From Natrinema caseinilyticum (lineage in GTDB: Archaea > Halobacteriota > Halobacteria > Halobacteriales > Natrialbaceae), in the NCBI RefSeq assembly GCF_024227435.1, contig NZ_CP100445.1, positions 1,795,369 through 1,859,368 of the forward strand: DNA of 64,000 bases. The letters are read 5' to 3'. Positions 8,065 to 16,472 of this stretch are shown here, one piece after another; position 1 is the first letter of the stretch, and the number at the start of each line of letters is the position of its first letter. Under the pieces are notes generated by a model. That model did no database searches. It was not told where the DNA came from and saw nothing but the letters and a program-made list of their open reading frames with translations. A program made the translations under genes and the position numbers.

Positions 8065-9165
8065 TCACCCGCGGAGCCGCGAGAGCATCGCCTTGAGGTG
8101 CGTCGGGGAAACGAGCGACGTCGGCCGATCCATGTGGACGCCGATCTCGCCCGACAGCGCACCCAGACCGATCCGCTGGACGGGTTCCGGGAGCGAGTAC
8201 GCTCGCCGAAGCCAGTGACCGAGTTCCATCTCGCGCTCCAGATCCTGTCGCCACGCGTACTCGTAGGCCGCGAGCGTGGATGGCCGGTCGGGATCGATCT
8301 CGCGGGCGGCGTGGTCGGCACTCGTCATGCCGTAGAGGATCCCCCCGCCGGTGAAGGGCTTGGTCTGTGCGGCCGCATCGCCGATGAGAAACGCCCGACG
8401 CGTGGTTACTCGGTCGGGCGGCCCGATCGGAATCGCACCCGAACAGCGGTGTGAGACGTCCACCTCGTAGCCGTCGATCAGCTCCTCGAAATGTTTGGTC
8501 ACGTGAACGCCCGGCGGCGCCGCGAGGCCGTACTCGACGCCCGCCTCGCCGCGCGGGATCCGCCACGCGAAAAACGTCGGCGGCGTGAGATGCACGTCGA
8601 CGAAGTCCTGGGAATCGGTTTCGGAGGAAAACGCGAGGACGCCGTGGAGCAGTTCGTCGGGCTGGGGCAACTCGAGTTGGTCGCGGACTCGCGAGCGCGG
8701 GCCGTCACAGCCGGCGACCATCTTTGCCTCGTACGCTTCGGTTCCGTCGGGGCCGCTGGCGACGACCGCGACGCGGTCGCGATGTTCGGTGACTTCCGTG
8801 ACCGTCCGTTCTTCACGGACGTCCGCGCCCGCCTCGCGGGCCAGCTCTGCGAGGTGGCGGTCCAGTCCCACCCGGTCGATGACGTTCGAAGCCGCCTCGC
8901 GTTTGTAGAAAGGATACGCATCGCTGTGCGGGCCGCCGACGTGGAACCGCGCCCCGTAAACCGCGTTCTGGAACAGTTGCTCGCGAGCGCCCGCGCCCGT
9001 GAACGCCCAAATATCCGTACTGACGTGGCCCGAACAGGCCAGCGGCTCGCCGATCGTTCCCTTCTCGAGGGCGAGCACGTCGTATCCCGATTCGGCAGCC
9101 CGTCGAGCGAAGCGCGCGCCCGGCGGCCCGACACCGACAACGACGAAATCGTACATGTCGGTCAC
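8065..9165 (-). CDS. Geranylgeranyl reductase family flavoprotein
   Basis: A 366-residue FAD-dependent oxidoreductase of the GGR family. The dinucleotide motif is VVVGVGPPGARFARRAAE (residues about 8-25), followed by LALEKGTIGEPLACSGHVS, where the Cys-Ser-Gly motif typical of the family sits. The second FAD motif is RAFLIGDAAAQTKPFTGGG. Such enzymes saturate the double bonds of archaeal isoprenoid lipid chains or menaquinone side chains. Two starts are possible nine bases apart (MTDMYDF or MYDF). It could also act on chlorophyll-like or quinone isoprenoids, but archaeal lipid reduction is most likely. Confidence 0.88.
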   Translation of the reverse strand: MTDMYDFVVVGVGPPGARFARRAAESGYDVLALEKGTIGEPLACSGHVSTDIWAFTGAGAREQLFQNAVYGARFHVGGPHSDAYPFYKREAASNVIDRVGLDRHLAELAREAGADVREERTVTEVTEHRDRVAVVASGPDGTEAYEAKMVAGCDGPRSRVRDQLELPQPDELLHGVLAFSSETDSQDFVDVHLTPPTFFAWRIPRGEAGVEYGLAAPPGVHVTKHFEELIDGYEVDVSHRCSGAIPIGPPDRVTTRRAFLIGDAAAQTKPFTGGGILYGMTSADHAAREIDPDRPSTLAAYEYAWRQDLEREMELGHWLRRAYSLPEPVQRIGLGALSGEIGVHMDRPTSLVSPTHLKAMLSRLRG

Positions 9166-9715
9166 GTTTTCGGCGGGAAGTAAATAACTTCTCGAGATCC
9201 ATCGGGCTCAAAATATCGTCGACGACGGTCGAGCAGTGGCGCCGTCTCGAGGGGGTTGAAAATCGGCCCGAGTGTGGATCGATCCGGCACGTCCGAACGA
9301 CTGCAACGGCCGTGAGGGGCCAATCGTTCGAAACGCCCCGAGGGCCACCGGGAAGAGCGCCGAGCCCAGGACGGCGGACTGGACGTGCCACGTCACATCG
9401 TCCAGCAGGAGCCATCCACCGGAAGCCGAAGCCATCCCGGCGACACGGAGCGGGCTGAGCCATCGTCCCCTCGAGTGTTCGTCACCACACGTGAGATATT
9501 CGTCCGGTTTCGGCAGCGAGAATCGGCACGCGTCATCGCGCGTGTGGTCACCCGAAGCCCTGCGCAGCCAACCGAAGCGGCCGCAGGGCTGTCCGGGTGC
9601 ACCGACAGGGAGCATCGCGTCGACCGCGGCGGGGCCACGTATAAAATCCCGGAAATACCCTCGGAAATAGCTATTACTGAATCGAACATTTCGTAACGAA
9701 ATACCATCACGAAAA
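9166..9715. other. Intergenic region with a promoter, no supported gene
   Basis: About 550 bases upstream of the secreted-protein gene. A TATA element ACGTATAAAAT lies at 9637-9647, followed by AT-rich DNA up to the ATG at 9716, so the transcript has a leader of roughly 45 bases. On the opposite strand a short stretch near 9300-9440 reads like a hydrophobic helix, but the flanking sequence is not protein-like. It may be a worn gene fragment. Confidence 0.45.
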
Positions 9716-10576
9716 ATGATCAATCGATCCTCCGTCGCGGCCGTCTGTCTCGTCATCGTGGTGGCGGTCAGTCTTCCGGCCGGGGCGTATTCGGGTCGGG
9801 CGCTCTCTGAATCGATCACGGACGCCGCCTTCAGGCAGGAAGACGGCGAAGGGGACGAAGCCTATTCGGAGATGTGTATCCCGCCGTCGCCACTCGAGAA
9901 CACAACGATGAACGCCTCCCGACAGACGGCGACGAACCTCCGGACGCAGTCGGCGACCGTGTCGGCGACCGGTGACGGGACCACGATCAAGAACGACCTG
10001 ATAACGATCGAGTCGGAATACATCGAGGGCAGCGAGTTGTGCTTCGACAGACTGTCGACGGTGAACGAAACGATGCAGATACAGCTTCACGACGTGCAGT
10101 TCGTGAACACGTCTATCCACGGCCCGTGGACGGATATCGAGTTCAGGACCGGAAGCGCGGACGTGATGACGGTGATACTCCCGGGCGAAGAACTACTGAA
10201 CGTGTTACGACAGACGCCCTCGGGAAGACTCCTGATCGACGGGATCAAAGACCGATACGACCTGGCTTCGGCCGGAAACGAATCCGCCGAAACGGGATCC
10301 GACGGCCCGACAGACGGGACCGACGATTCGATGGAACAGGGATCATCGTCTGACGAGCCCACGGCGAACGAATCTGATCCGGGCGCCGGCGGAGAGAATA
10401 CGACACCCTCCACCGACGGCATCGGGAATACGCTGAAAGCCATCGGAGACGCTCTGGAGGACGTCGAAACCACGGTTCGGAACGCAGCCGACACGTTCGA
10501 AAACGCGACCGGCTCGGGGCCCGGACAGAACGAGTCGGCTTCCGAGACGACCGAAACGGAGACCCCCTCGAAGTAG
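9716..10576 (+). CDS. Secreted acidic protein of the DUF6230/DUF6114 cassette
   Basis: A 286-residue protein with a classical signal peptide (VAAVCLVIVVAVSLPAGAYS). A globular part follows with two Cys (MCIPPSP and ELCFDRL) and repeated beta-strand patterns such as FVNTSIHGPWTDIEF. The C-terminal third is a Glu/Ser/Thr/Gly/Asn linker-like tail with several N-x-S/T sites. There is no transmembrane anchor at the end. It is the first gene of a three-gene plus-strand run with DUF6230-like and DUF6114-like genes, and its globular part has strand patterns like the DUF6230 protein. It probably sits outside the membrane; the function is unknown. Confidence 0.78.
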   Translation: MINRSSVAAVCLVIVVAVSLPAGAYSGRALSESITDAAFRQEDGEGDEAYSEMCIPPSPLENTTMNASRQTATNLRTQSATVSATGDGTTIKNDLITIESEYIEGSELCFDRLSTVNETMQIQLHDVQFVNTSIHGPWTDIEFRTGSADVMTVILPGEELLNVLRQTPSGRLLIDGIKDRYDLASAGNESAETGSDGPTDGTDDSMEQGSSSDEPTANESDPGAGGENTTPSTDGIGNTLKAIGDALEDVETTVRNAADTFENATGSGPGQNESASETTETETPSK

Positions 10577-10941
10577 TCAGTCGCGGCCACTACACCCGCT
10601 CCTCTCGCGGCCGTCGCCAGCCCCTCCGCTTTTCGCCGTCGCCCCGCAGTGGCGTTGTCGCTGACGTCAAACGACTCGAGACTGCGGCGGAGACGTCGCC
10701 GCCGACGGCGGCGCCGATTCGATGGCGGTTTGCACCGATCCGGACGATGGCCCACCGGAGCTATCGCGACGACGATTCCGGTCCGTCTCGGACCGAACCG
10801 GTTCGGACGGCGAGGCGGGCCGCTGTCCTATCGTTGACGGTGATGGACGGAATTCGACGCGAAGACGGACGGGGAATTTTATACAGCCGGCCATATACGC
10901 ACAAATTTATACGTGAACGACTAGAGAACGTTTTCGCACCT
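10577..10941. other. Leader region with two TATA elements
   Basis: A GC-rich stretch ending in an AT-rich promoter. ATTTTATAC lies at 10876-10884 and AATTTATAC at 10904-10912. The second is about 33 bases upstream of the GTG at 10942 and supports that start. The pair suggests that the DUF6230-like gene has its own promoter, separate from the secreted-protein gene. Confidence 0.5.
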
Positions 10942-11589
10942 GTGCCAATCGATCGCAAACGATTTACCGTCGCGTTCCTCGCGGCGAACGTGTTGCTGGT
11001 CTGTTTCGTCGCCGGCCTCCTGTCCGCCGGTGTCACCCTGGCCGTCCCGACGGGTGACGTCGGCGGCTTCACCGTCGCGTTCGACGAGCTCCAAGGAGAA
11101 GGGTTCGAACAGGATTCGACGATGTCGAGTCGCGACGGCTGTGGGACGTATCCCGTCAGTGAGACCCGGATCACGAACGGAACGATCGACGGTCTCCACC
11201 TGTTCAAAGACCTCGAGATGCCCATCACCGACGACACGGTCAGAGTGTCGATAAAAGCGGAGCGTGTGGCGTTTCGAGGACTCGATCAGCAGTTCACGGA
11301 GTTGAAAGGAAATATCTCGTTCGAAGGCGACCAGGTCGTCGAATACGACACCGCAGCGGACAGAATGCGAGTTACGTCACGGAATATCACGATCGAGGAC
11401 GGGTCGATTCAGACCGAGACCCAGTACATCACCCGCCTCTCGCTGGACGAACTGAACGTTGGTGTGGTGACGAATCCGGAGAATTCCGAAGGTGACGGAT
11501 CGGTAATTAACTGCCGGACGGAGACCGGCATCGAAAATACGAGCACGGCAGACGAAAGTGCGGCGAACGACAGTTCGGTGAGCAACTGA
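10942..11589 (+). CDS. DUF6230-like membrane-anchored/secreted protein
   Basis: About 215 residues from the GTG at 10942, chosen because AATTTATAC lies about 35 bases upstream. An N-terminal basic stretch (PIDRKRF) is followed by one hydrophobic helix (FLAANVLLVCFVAGLLSAG). The exported domain then carries DUF6230-like strands: GGFTVAFDELQGEGFEQ, YPVSETRITNGTIDGL, then a helix-strand region ending NVGVVTNPEN. In Actinobacteria DUF6230 genes are followed by DUF6114 genes, exactly as here. The C-terminus is a short Ser/Asn/Glu tail. The role is unknown; a surface or envelope function is likely. Confidence 0.68.
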   Translation: MPIDRKRFTVAFLAANVLLVCFVAGLLSAGVTLAVPTGDVGGFTVAFDELQGEGFEQDSTMSSRDGCGTYPVSETRITNGTIDGLHLFKDLEMPITDDTVRVSIKAERVAFRGLDQQFTELKGNISFEGDQVVEYDTAADRMRVTSRNITIEDGSIQTETQYITRLSLDELNVGVVTNPENSEGDGSVINCRTETGIENTSTADESAANDSSVSN

Positions 11590-11591
11590 CG

Positions 11592-12032
11592 ATGAGCGAC
11601 GAATACCGCGTTCGATTCGCTCGCTGGCGCCACGACCGTCCGTTCTGGGGCGGGACGATACTCTCGCTCGCCGGTCCGGTTATCGCCGCCGTTCCGCTGG
11701 ACCTCGCCGCCAGATTCGGGATGGGAACGACGTCTTTCGTCCTGGTCGGACTCCTGTGCGCGGGTATCGTCTTTCTCGCTGGCGTTCTGTCGATCGCTCG
11801 ACCCCAGTACGCGGCGCAGTCGGGTGCGATCGGCGTCCTGTTCGCGACCGTCTCGATTTACGGTGCGCTCGGCGGGTTCGGACTCGGAACCTTCCTCGGG
11901 ATGCTGGGCGGGTCACTCTGTATCGCGTGGGTTCCCGCCGACGCAGTGTGGGACCGTCCCTCGACGGACTCCGACTCCGTTCTGACACGAATTCGTTCGT
12001 GGTGTCGATTCGTCGTCACTAGCCTATCGTAA
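11592..12032 (+). CDS. DUF6114-like four-helix membrane protein
   Basis: A 146-residue membrane protein starting two bases after the stop of the DUF6230-like gene, so the two are coupled. It opens with RFARWRHDRPFWGGTI, the RW..RPFWGG signature of DUF6114. About four transmembrane helices follow (LSLAGPVIAAVPL, TTSFVLVGLLCAGIVFLAG, GAIGVLFATVSIYGAL, LGTFLGMLGGSLCIAWV). It may anchor or assemble the DUF6230-like protein. The last nine bases overlap the convergent regulator gene. Confidence 0.72.
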   Translation: MSDEYRVRFARWRHDRPFWGGTILSLAGPVIAAVPLDLAARFGMGTTSFVLVGLLCAGIVFLAGVLSIARPQYAAQSGAIGVLFATVSIYGALGGFGLGTFLGMLGGSLCIAWVPADAVWDRPSTDSDSVLTRIRSWCRFVVTSLS

Positions 12033-12677
12033 CAACGACAGAAAGATGGTCGATTCCGCCTTTCGAAGGTGTTCGTCGACGGTGCTGGTCGCACACTCGA
12101 GTTCGTCCGCGATGTCTCGATGGGTTGCCTGCTTTGGAACGTCGTAGTAGCCGATTTCGACCGCCGTACGGAGGACCTCCTTTTGTCGCGTCGTCAAATC
12201 GAAGATGGACCATTTGCACAGCGGGTCGTACTCGCCGGTCTTGATGATCTGACAATCGAACTGGTCGGGTATCGTCTGATATGCGTGTTGAATCATCTCC
12301 TCTTTTCCCGCGACGGTCAGTCGGAACGAGTCGGGTCCGGTGTACTCGATGGGCGTCTCGACGATCAACCCGTCTTGACCGACGAGCGAGATGAGCGTGG
12401 ATGCCGGTTCACCGGAGTCGACCAACAGGTAACAGTAAACGGCAGCGTTCGTTCCCTCGAAGAGATCCCACTCGAGAACCAGCGGGTGATCGTCGATCCG
12501 CGATCCGACGTCTTCGGTGTCGCCGCGGATTCGATACAGGAGGATACCGGTGCCGTCGGGGAACGAATCGACGTAGATGAGTTCGGCCCGTTCGAGCTCG
12601 GATTCGGTCGCCAGCCGCCGACCGACGGGATGGATGGCACCGGTCGGCGGCGTGAGTTCGAGACGAACGTATCTCAT
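12024..12677 (-). CDS. Bacterio-opsin-activator-type HTH regulator
   Basis: A 217-residue one-component regulator. The C-terminal HTH_10 is clear: LTTRQKEVLRTAVEIGYYDV, then THRDIADELECATSTVDEHLRKAE. The N-terminal two thirds is a BAT-like sensory domain (YVRLELTPPTGAIHP, EWDLFEGTNAAVYCYLLVD). The stop codons of this gene and the DUF6114-like gene overlap by nine bases convergently. A four-base ATGA overlap with an upstream short frame hints at translational coupling. It may control the neighbouring DUF6230/DUF6114 cassette, but no operator is visible. Confidence 0.85.
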   Translation of the reverse strand: MRYVRLELTPPTGAIHPVGRRLATESELERAELIYVDSFPDGTGILLYRIRGDTEDVGSRIDDHPLVLEWDLFEGTNAAVYCYLLVDSGEPASTLISLVGQDGLIVETPIEYTGPDSFRLTVAGKEEMIQHAYQTIPDQFDCQIIKTGEYDPLCKWSIFDLTTRQKEVLRTAVEIGYYDVPKQATHRDIADELECATSTVDEHLRKAESTIFLSLLR

Positions 12678-12832
12678 CGGTCACACCAGCGGCGGCCCCG
12701 GTTTTCCGACAGTGCGTTCCTGGACAGTGCCGTCGGTCGTTCCGGAATCGACGTCGCACTGTCCGTACCGTCCCGACCTCGTTCTGCGGTGCGTTGCTGA
12801 CTGGTATCAGCCGGTGTCGTTTCGTCTCTCAT
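12674..12832 (-). CDS. Possible small protein upstream of the HTH regulator
   Basis: A 52-codon frame from ATG at 12830-12832 ends four bases inside the HTH regulator gene (ATGA overlap), the arrangement of translationally coupled pairs. The translation starts MRDETTPADTSQQ and ends in an Arg-rich segment with one Cys. It is less acidic than most proteins here, and no family is recognised. The same frame can start earlier (12955). It may be a regulatory upstream ORF rather than a functional protein. Confidence 0.3.
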   Translation of the reverse strand: MRDETTPADTSQQRTAERGRDGTDSATSIPERPTALSRNALSENRGRRWCDR

Positions 12833-13311
12833 GTATTGGCTGCTTTCCTCCCTTCCGACGGGAGGTGGTCGTTCGAAATCAGGCCCCGTTATCCACCGCG
12901 GGGACGAACCGGCCCACGGTTGTTCCACGACGGCTCGCGACGACTGCACCAGCACATCGTCGTTCGTGCCGGCACGTAGTTCACAGATACTGTCTCTTCA
13001 ACGTTCTACAAAAATATTATTCCGATTATACCAGGTTATTTAAATGACTCACTGGCGTACCGCGGGGTCGAACCGTCCACCAGTCGCCGGTGTGGACGGT
13101 TCGCCGACGTGGTATCGGTCGTCGGTCGTGCCCGTCCCCGAGGCGCGTTCGTCGGTCGAGGAGCCACCTCCTCCCCGTTGCTGTCCAGGGGCGTCGAAAA
13201 GCTGGCCGAAGTGGTCGGTCTGAAAATCGGCACGGTCCTTCCATCCCACGAACCAGCGGTGTTCGCCAGACGAACTGACTCGCGAGATCGCGGGACGGTC
13301 GAGACAGAACT
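12833..13311. other. Intergenic region, AT-rich centre, no supported gene
   Basis: The middle (about 13000-13042) is AT-rich with ATTATTCCGATTATACC and TTATTTAA, which could be promoters in either direction. A 59-codon plus frame from 13043 directly follows TTATTTAA, but its translation is Pro/Ser/Arg-rich and unconvincing. Nothing else is visible. Confidence 0.4.
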
Positions 13312-13917
13312 TCAGTTGTGGGTTCCCGAAGCGTCGGTATCGGCCGCCTCGAGCAGCGCCCAGAATCGATCCGTATCCCCGGCGAAGCGATCGAGCAGTG
13401 CTCGAACCGACGCCCGGTGGTCGTCGGTGATTTGAACGTGGACCATCCCCTCGTCGGGTTGGCCGTAGACGACGCTTGCGCCGTCTGGCGCGGCGACGAT
13501 CGCCGGGAGCGCGAGCAGGTCCTCCTCCCCCTCGACGTGAATCGTCGTCGGGTCGGCGCGGGCCAGTCCAGAGAGCAGCGCCTCGACGGCGTCTTCCGAG
13601 ACCTCGGCTGGCGGGTTGGTGGCCTCGATGGTCGTCTCCTCGGTGACGGTCCGGCGGATCTCCTCGTCGACCGCTTCGCGTTTGGTTCGCTCGTCGACGA
13701 ACGCGACGTCCGGCGGCCGGCCCGCCTGCATGAGGTGGTAGGTGACGACGTCGCCGACGGCGATCAGCGGGCCGTCGACGGTCGCGAGGAGGCGGTCCGC
13801 GTCGGTCTCGATCGGACCCAGCGGCTCTTTGAGTTCGTGGCGGAGTTCGTCGGGTAAGACCAGTAGCTGGTCGCCGCCGTCGGCGCGTTTCGAACGGGTA
13901 TTCTCGTCGCGAGTCAC
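13312..13917 (-). CDS. GTP-dependent dephospho-CoA kinase (DUF359 family)
   Basis: A 201-residue archaeal dephospho-CoA kinase, the last step of coenzyme A biosynthesis, which uses GTP instead of ATP. The opening (LLVLPDELRHELKEPLG) and the segment AVGDVVTYHLMQAGRPPDVAFVDERTKRE carry the family pattern. The GEEDLLALPAIVAAPDGASVVYGQP stretch is also diagnostic. It starts with GTG at 13915-13917, just after the Spt4 gene. The chain order aIF2-gamma, PIN, rpo7, spt4, dephospho-CoA kinase is conserved in archaea and supports the call. Confidence 0.92.
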   Translation of the reverse strand: MTRDENTRSKRADGGDQLLVLPDELRHELKEPLGPIETDADRLLATVDGPLIAVGDVVTYHLMQAGRPPDVAFVDERTKREAVDEEIRRTVTEETTIEATNPPAEVSEDAVEALLSGLARADPTTIHVEGEEDLLALPAIVAAPDGASVVYGQPDEGMVHVQITDDHRASVRALLDRFAGDTDRFWALLEAADTDASGTHN

Positions 13918-13922
13918 GTGAG

Positions 13923-14120
13923 TTAGCGGACCTTCAGGGCGTATGCGCCGGGTTCTGTTATCTGCATCTCCGTCGCAATCTCGCTTTCCTCCGGGTGGGA
14001 GATGATGACGTAGCCCGCCCAGTCTTCGGTGAGCGACGACGAGTTGCAGGCCTCACAGGTCTCGGCGTCGGGGTCGTTGACCCGGTGACACTCGCGACAG
14101 ACGAGACGATCGGATGCCAT
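13923..14120 (-). CDS. spt4: Transcription elongation factor Spt4 (RNA polymerase subunit E'')
   Basis: A 65-residue zinc protein with two CxxC knuckles, VCRECHRVN (about residues 7-15) and TCEACNS, followed by DWAGYVIISHPEESEIA and a C-terminal YALKVR strand. It pairs with Spt5 to form the processivity factor of archaeal RNA polymerase. It lies two bases downstream of rpo7 and five bases before the dephospho-CoA kinase gene in a tight operon. Length and motifs match the family exactly. Confidence 0.95.
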   Translation of the reverse strand: MASDRLVCRECHRVNDPDAETCEACNSSSLTEDWAGYVIISHPEESEIATEMQITEPGAYALKVR

Positions 14121-14122
14121 GG

Positions 14123-14692
14123 TTATTCACCTGCGGTTGCTTCGCGTTTTTCGCGTTCTTCCTCGAGCCAGCCGTGCTTGCCGAGGCCGGGCTGTTTCGC
14201 GGTGAGCCCGATCTTCGAGTCGCGGGGGTTGCGTTCGTCGATGCTCTTGGTGACGATCCGGGCCCGAACGGCGTCGTCGACGCCGAGCGAGCGGGCGGAT
14301 TCGTTCGAGGCGAGGCGCTGATTCTCGCCGTCGAAGGCGAGGTACTCGTCGCTGATCTGCGAGACGTGCAACAGTCCGTCGACGGGACCGATTCCGACGA
14401 AGGCGCCGAATTCGACGACTTCGACGACGGTTCCGTCCACGACCTCCTGCATCTGCGGATCGAACGTCACCGCGTCGAACTCGGCCTCGTAGTAGACCCC
14501 CGGCCGGTTCGGCAGCACAGTCCCTTCGCCGATATCGTGAACCTCGGTGACCGAGACGACGCTCCCGACTTCCTCGTCCATGCGGCCCTCGAGTTTGTCC
14601 TGGAGCAGTCGCTTGACCAGATTCGGCGAGACGTCGCCGAGTTCTTCCGGCGGTACTTCTACCGTGTCCTTCAGTCTAACCCGTTTGTACAT
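14123..14692 (-). CDS. rpo7: DNA-directed RNA polymerase subunit Rpo7 (E')
   Basis: A 189-residue protein with the RPB7 N-terminal RNP fold (MYKRVRLKDTVEVPPEEL, then KLEGRMDEEVGSVVSVTEV) and a C-terminal S1 domain, VVDGTVVEVVEFGAFVGIGPVDGLLHVSQI. It forms the stalk of RNA polymerase with Rpo4 and binds the emerging RNA. An acidic/basic tail follows the S1 domain. It sits between the PIN-domain gene and spt4, one base from the PIN gene stop, in the conserved order. Confidence 0.96.
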   Translation of the reverse strand: MYKRVRLKDTVEVPPEELGDVSPNLVKRLLQDKLEGRMDEEVGSVVSVTEVHDIGEGTVLPNRPGVYYEAEFDAVTFDPQMQEVVDGTVVEVVEFGAFVGIGPVDGLLHVSQISDEYLAFDGENQRLASNESARSLGVDDAVRARIVTKSIDERNPRDSKIGLTAKQPGLGKHGWLEEEREKREATAGE

Positions 14693-15085
14693 CTATGGTT
14701 GAGTGATCGCTAACTTGTTTCTCCCGCGTAATGCAATTACCGGTATACTCGCTTCGAGTACCCGGTCGCGCAGCGGGCGGTCGTTCGTGACGACGTAATC
14801 GACTGTGCCTTCGCGTGCGAGTTCGACGAGCGCGTCGTCGGCGTACGATGCCTCCGTGTCGACGACGAGACAGCGTTCGGTCGCCAGGTCGTGGCCGACG
14901 GTGGCTGCCGTCCCCTCCTGACCCCCTTTCTCTGACAGGCGGCGCAATTCCTCGAGGACCGCCTGCGGGATCGTCGGCTCGAAGCTATCGAGCAGTCGAT
15001 CGAGTTCGTCGAACAGACGAACGTCGAGTTCGACCGGCATCATGAGCGCGCTCGTATCGAGTGCGACCCGCGTCCCCATCCCCAT
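14693..15085 (-). CDS. PIN-domain ribonuclease-like protein
   Basis: A 130-residue PIN domain. The first acidic residue is in VALDTSALMMPVE (D9 or so), a second in VLEELRRLSEKGGQEG, and the last in YVVTNDRPLRDRV, giving the acidic triad of PIN nucleases. It resembles the Fcf1/Utp24-like PIN proteins that sit between aIF2-gamma and rpo7 in archaea, suggesting a role in rRNA processing or surveillance. It is not a VapC toxin, because no antitoxin gene is beside it. Two ATGs six bases apart (15083 and 15077) are possible starts. Confidence 0.88.
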   Translation of the reverse strand: MGMGTRVALDTSALMMPVELDVRLFDELDRLLDSFEPTIPQAVLEELRRLSEKGGQEGTAATVGHDLATERCLVVDTEASYADDALVELAREGTVDYVVTNDRPLRDRVLEASIPVIALRGRNKLAITQP

Positions 15086-15088
15086 TCC

Positions 15089-16321
15089 TCACTCCGTAAG
15101 CGTCCCCAGTCCGATCAGTCGCCAGCGGGCTCCGATTCGGCGGTTGATCGCGATCTTGGTTCCGGGCTCGGCGGCGACGGGGCGTTTGAGTCGGACTTCA
15201 CACTCGCCGCTTCGAGCGCTGGTGACGGAGCCGACGGTCGTCGCCGTGCCCACGGTCATCATCAGCGGCTCACCCGTGCTGATCTCGTCGACCGTCTCGC
15301 CGGTTTCGGCGCCGACGACCCGCTCGAGCAGGTCGACTTCCATGGTGAACTCGTTCCACGTCGGCGGGAGCGTGCCCGGCGGGCCGGCCATCCGTCCCGC
15401 CAGCGCATCGCCCTTCGTCAGCGAGGGATCGAGTCCGGTCCCGACGCCGAGCAGGCCGCCCGGCGTGACGGTGTCGACCGTCTGGCCGCCAGCCTGCAGC
15501 GATCGGATGGTCGTCTCGATCGGGACGTACTCGGTCCGACCGCCCTCCTCGACTTCGCGGCCCGGCCGGATCTCGATCTCGTCGCCGACCTCGAGTTCGC
15601 CCTGAACCAGGCTTCCCCCGAGGACGCCGCCGACGAGGTCGTCGGCGGTCGTCCCAGGTTTGTTGATGTCGAAGCTGCGGGCCACGTGCATGCGGGGTTC
15701 CTCGTCGGGATCCCGGTCGGGCGTGGGGATCACCTCTTCGATCGCCTGGATGAGCAGGTCGAGGTTGACCTCCTGACCGGCCGAGATGGGGACGATGGGG
15801 GCGTCTTCGGCGACCGTTCCCGAGACGAACTCCTTGATCTGGTCGTAGTTGTCTCGGGCGGTGTCGGAGTCGACGAGGTCGACCTTGTTCTGGGCGATGA
15901 CGATGTTGTCGATTCCGATGATGTCGAGCGCCATCAGGTGTTCTTCGGTCTGGGGCTGGGGAACGGGTTCGTTGGCGCTGACCACCAGGACGGCGCCGTC
16001 CATCAGCGACGCGCCGGAGAGCATCGTCGCCATCAGGGTTTCGTGACCCGGGGCGTCGACGAACGAGACGGTCCGCAGCGGATCGCTCTCCGAACCGTCC
16101 GGACACTCCTCCTCGACGGTGTAACATTCGGGTTCCTCCGCGTCCTCGCAGTACCGGAACGTCGCGTCCGCGTAGCCGAGCCTGATGGAGATGCCGCGTT
16201 TCATCTCCTCCGAGTGTTGATCCGTCCACGAGCCGCTGAGAGCCTGCACCAGTGTCGTCTTGCCGTGGTCGACGTGGCCGACGAGCCCGATGTTCACCTC
16301 CGGTTGTCGATTTCCTACCAT
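15089..16321 (-). CDS. eif2g: Translation initiation factor aIF2 subunit gamma
   Basis: A 410-residue GTPase. G1 is [14 protein letters not shown] (about residues 13-26), G3 is [14 protein letters not shown]4 is AQNKVDLVD, and SAGQ forms G5. A Cys-rich insertion ([16 protein letters not shown]) marks the aIF2-gamma zinc-knuckle region, here with three or four Cys. The domain II/III strands [12 protein letters not shown]-like and [10 protein letters not shown] follow. It carries initiator tRNA to the ribosome. It is the first gene of the aIF2-gamma to dephospho-CoA kinase operon, three bases ahead of the PIN gene. Confidence 0.97.
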   Translation of the reverse strand: MVGNRQPEVNIGLVGHVDHGKTTLVQALSGSWTDQHSEEMKRGISIRLGYADATFRYCEDAEEPECYTVEEECPDGSESDPLRTVSFVDAPGHETLMATMLSGASLMDGAVLVVSANEPVPQPQTEEHLMALDIIGIDNIVIAQNKVDLVDSDTARDNYDQIKEFVSGTVAEDAPIVPISAGQEVNLDLLIQAIEEVIPTPDRDPDEEPRMHVARSFDINKPGTTADDLVGGVLGGSLVQGELEVGDEIEIRPGREVEEGGRTEYVPIETTIRSLQAGGQTVDTVTPGGLLGVGTGLDPSLTKGDALAGRMAGPPGTLPPTWNEFTMEVDLLERVVGAETGETVDEISTGEPLMMTVGTATTVGSVTSARSGECEVRLKRPVAAEPGTKIAINRRIGARWRLIGLGTLTE

Positions 16322-16472
16322 AAGACGATGAGTAATCTTAGGTAGTGGTTCCGCTGTGCGCTTGATAAAGGTTGCGAGCTATCCTTGGCCACCCCGCATC
16401 GTGACACGACGGGGACGGCCGCCGACTCGAGGAGTCCGACGACTTATCTCGCTGCCGTCCCTCGTCGATACC

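Noticed and set aside
9208-9819. A 203-codon minus frame with one hydrophobic patch.
   Set aside because: It crosses the promoter of the secreted-protein gene and most of the translation is not protein-like. At best a small worn fragment.
13043-13222. A 59-codon plus frame after an AT-rich TTATTTAA stretch.
   Set aside because: The translation is rich in Pro, Ser and Arg without haloarchaeal acidity, and there is no homology I recognise.
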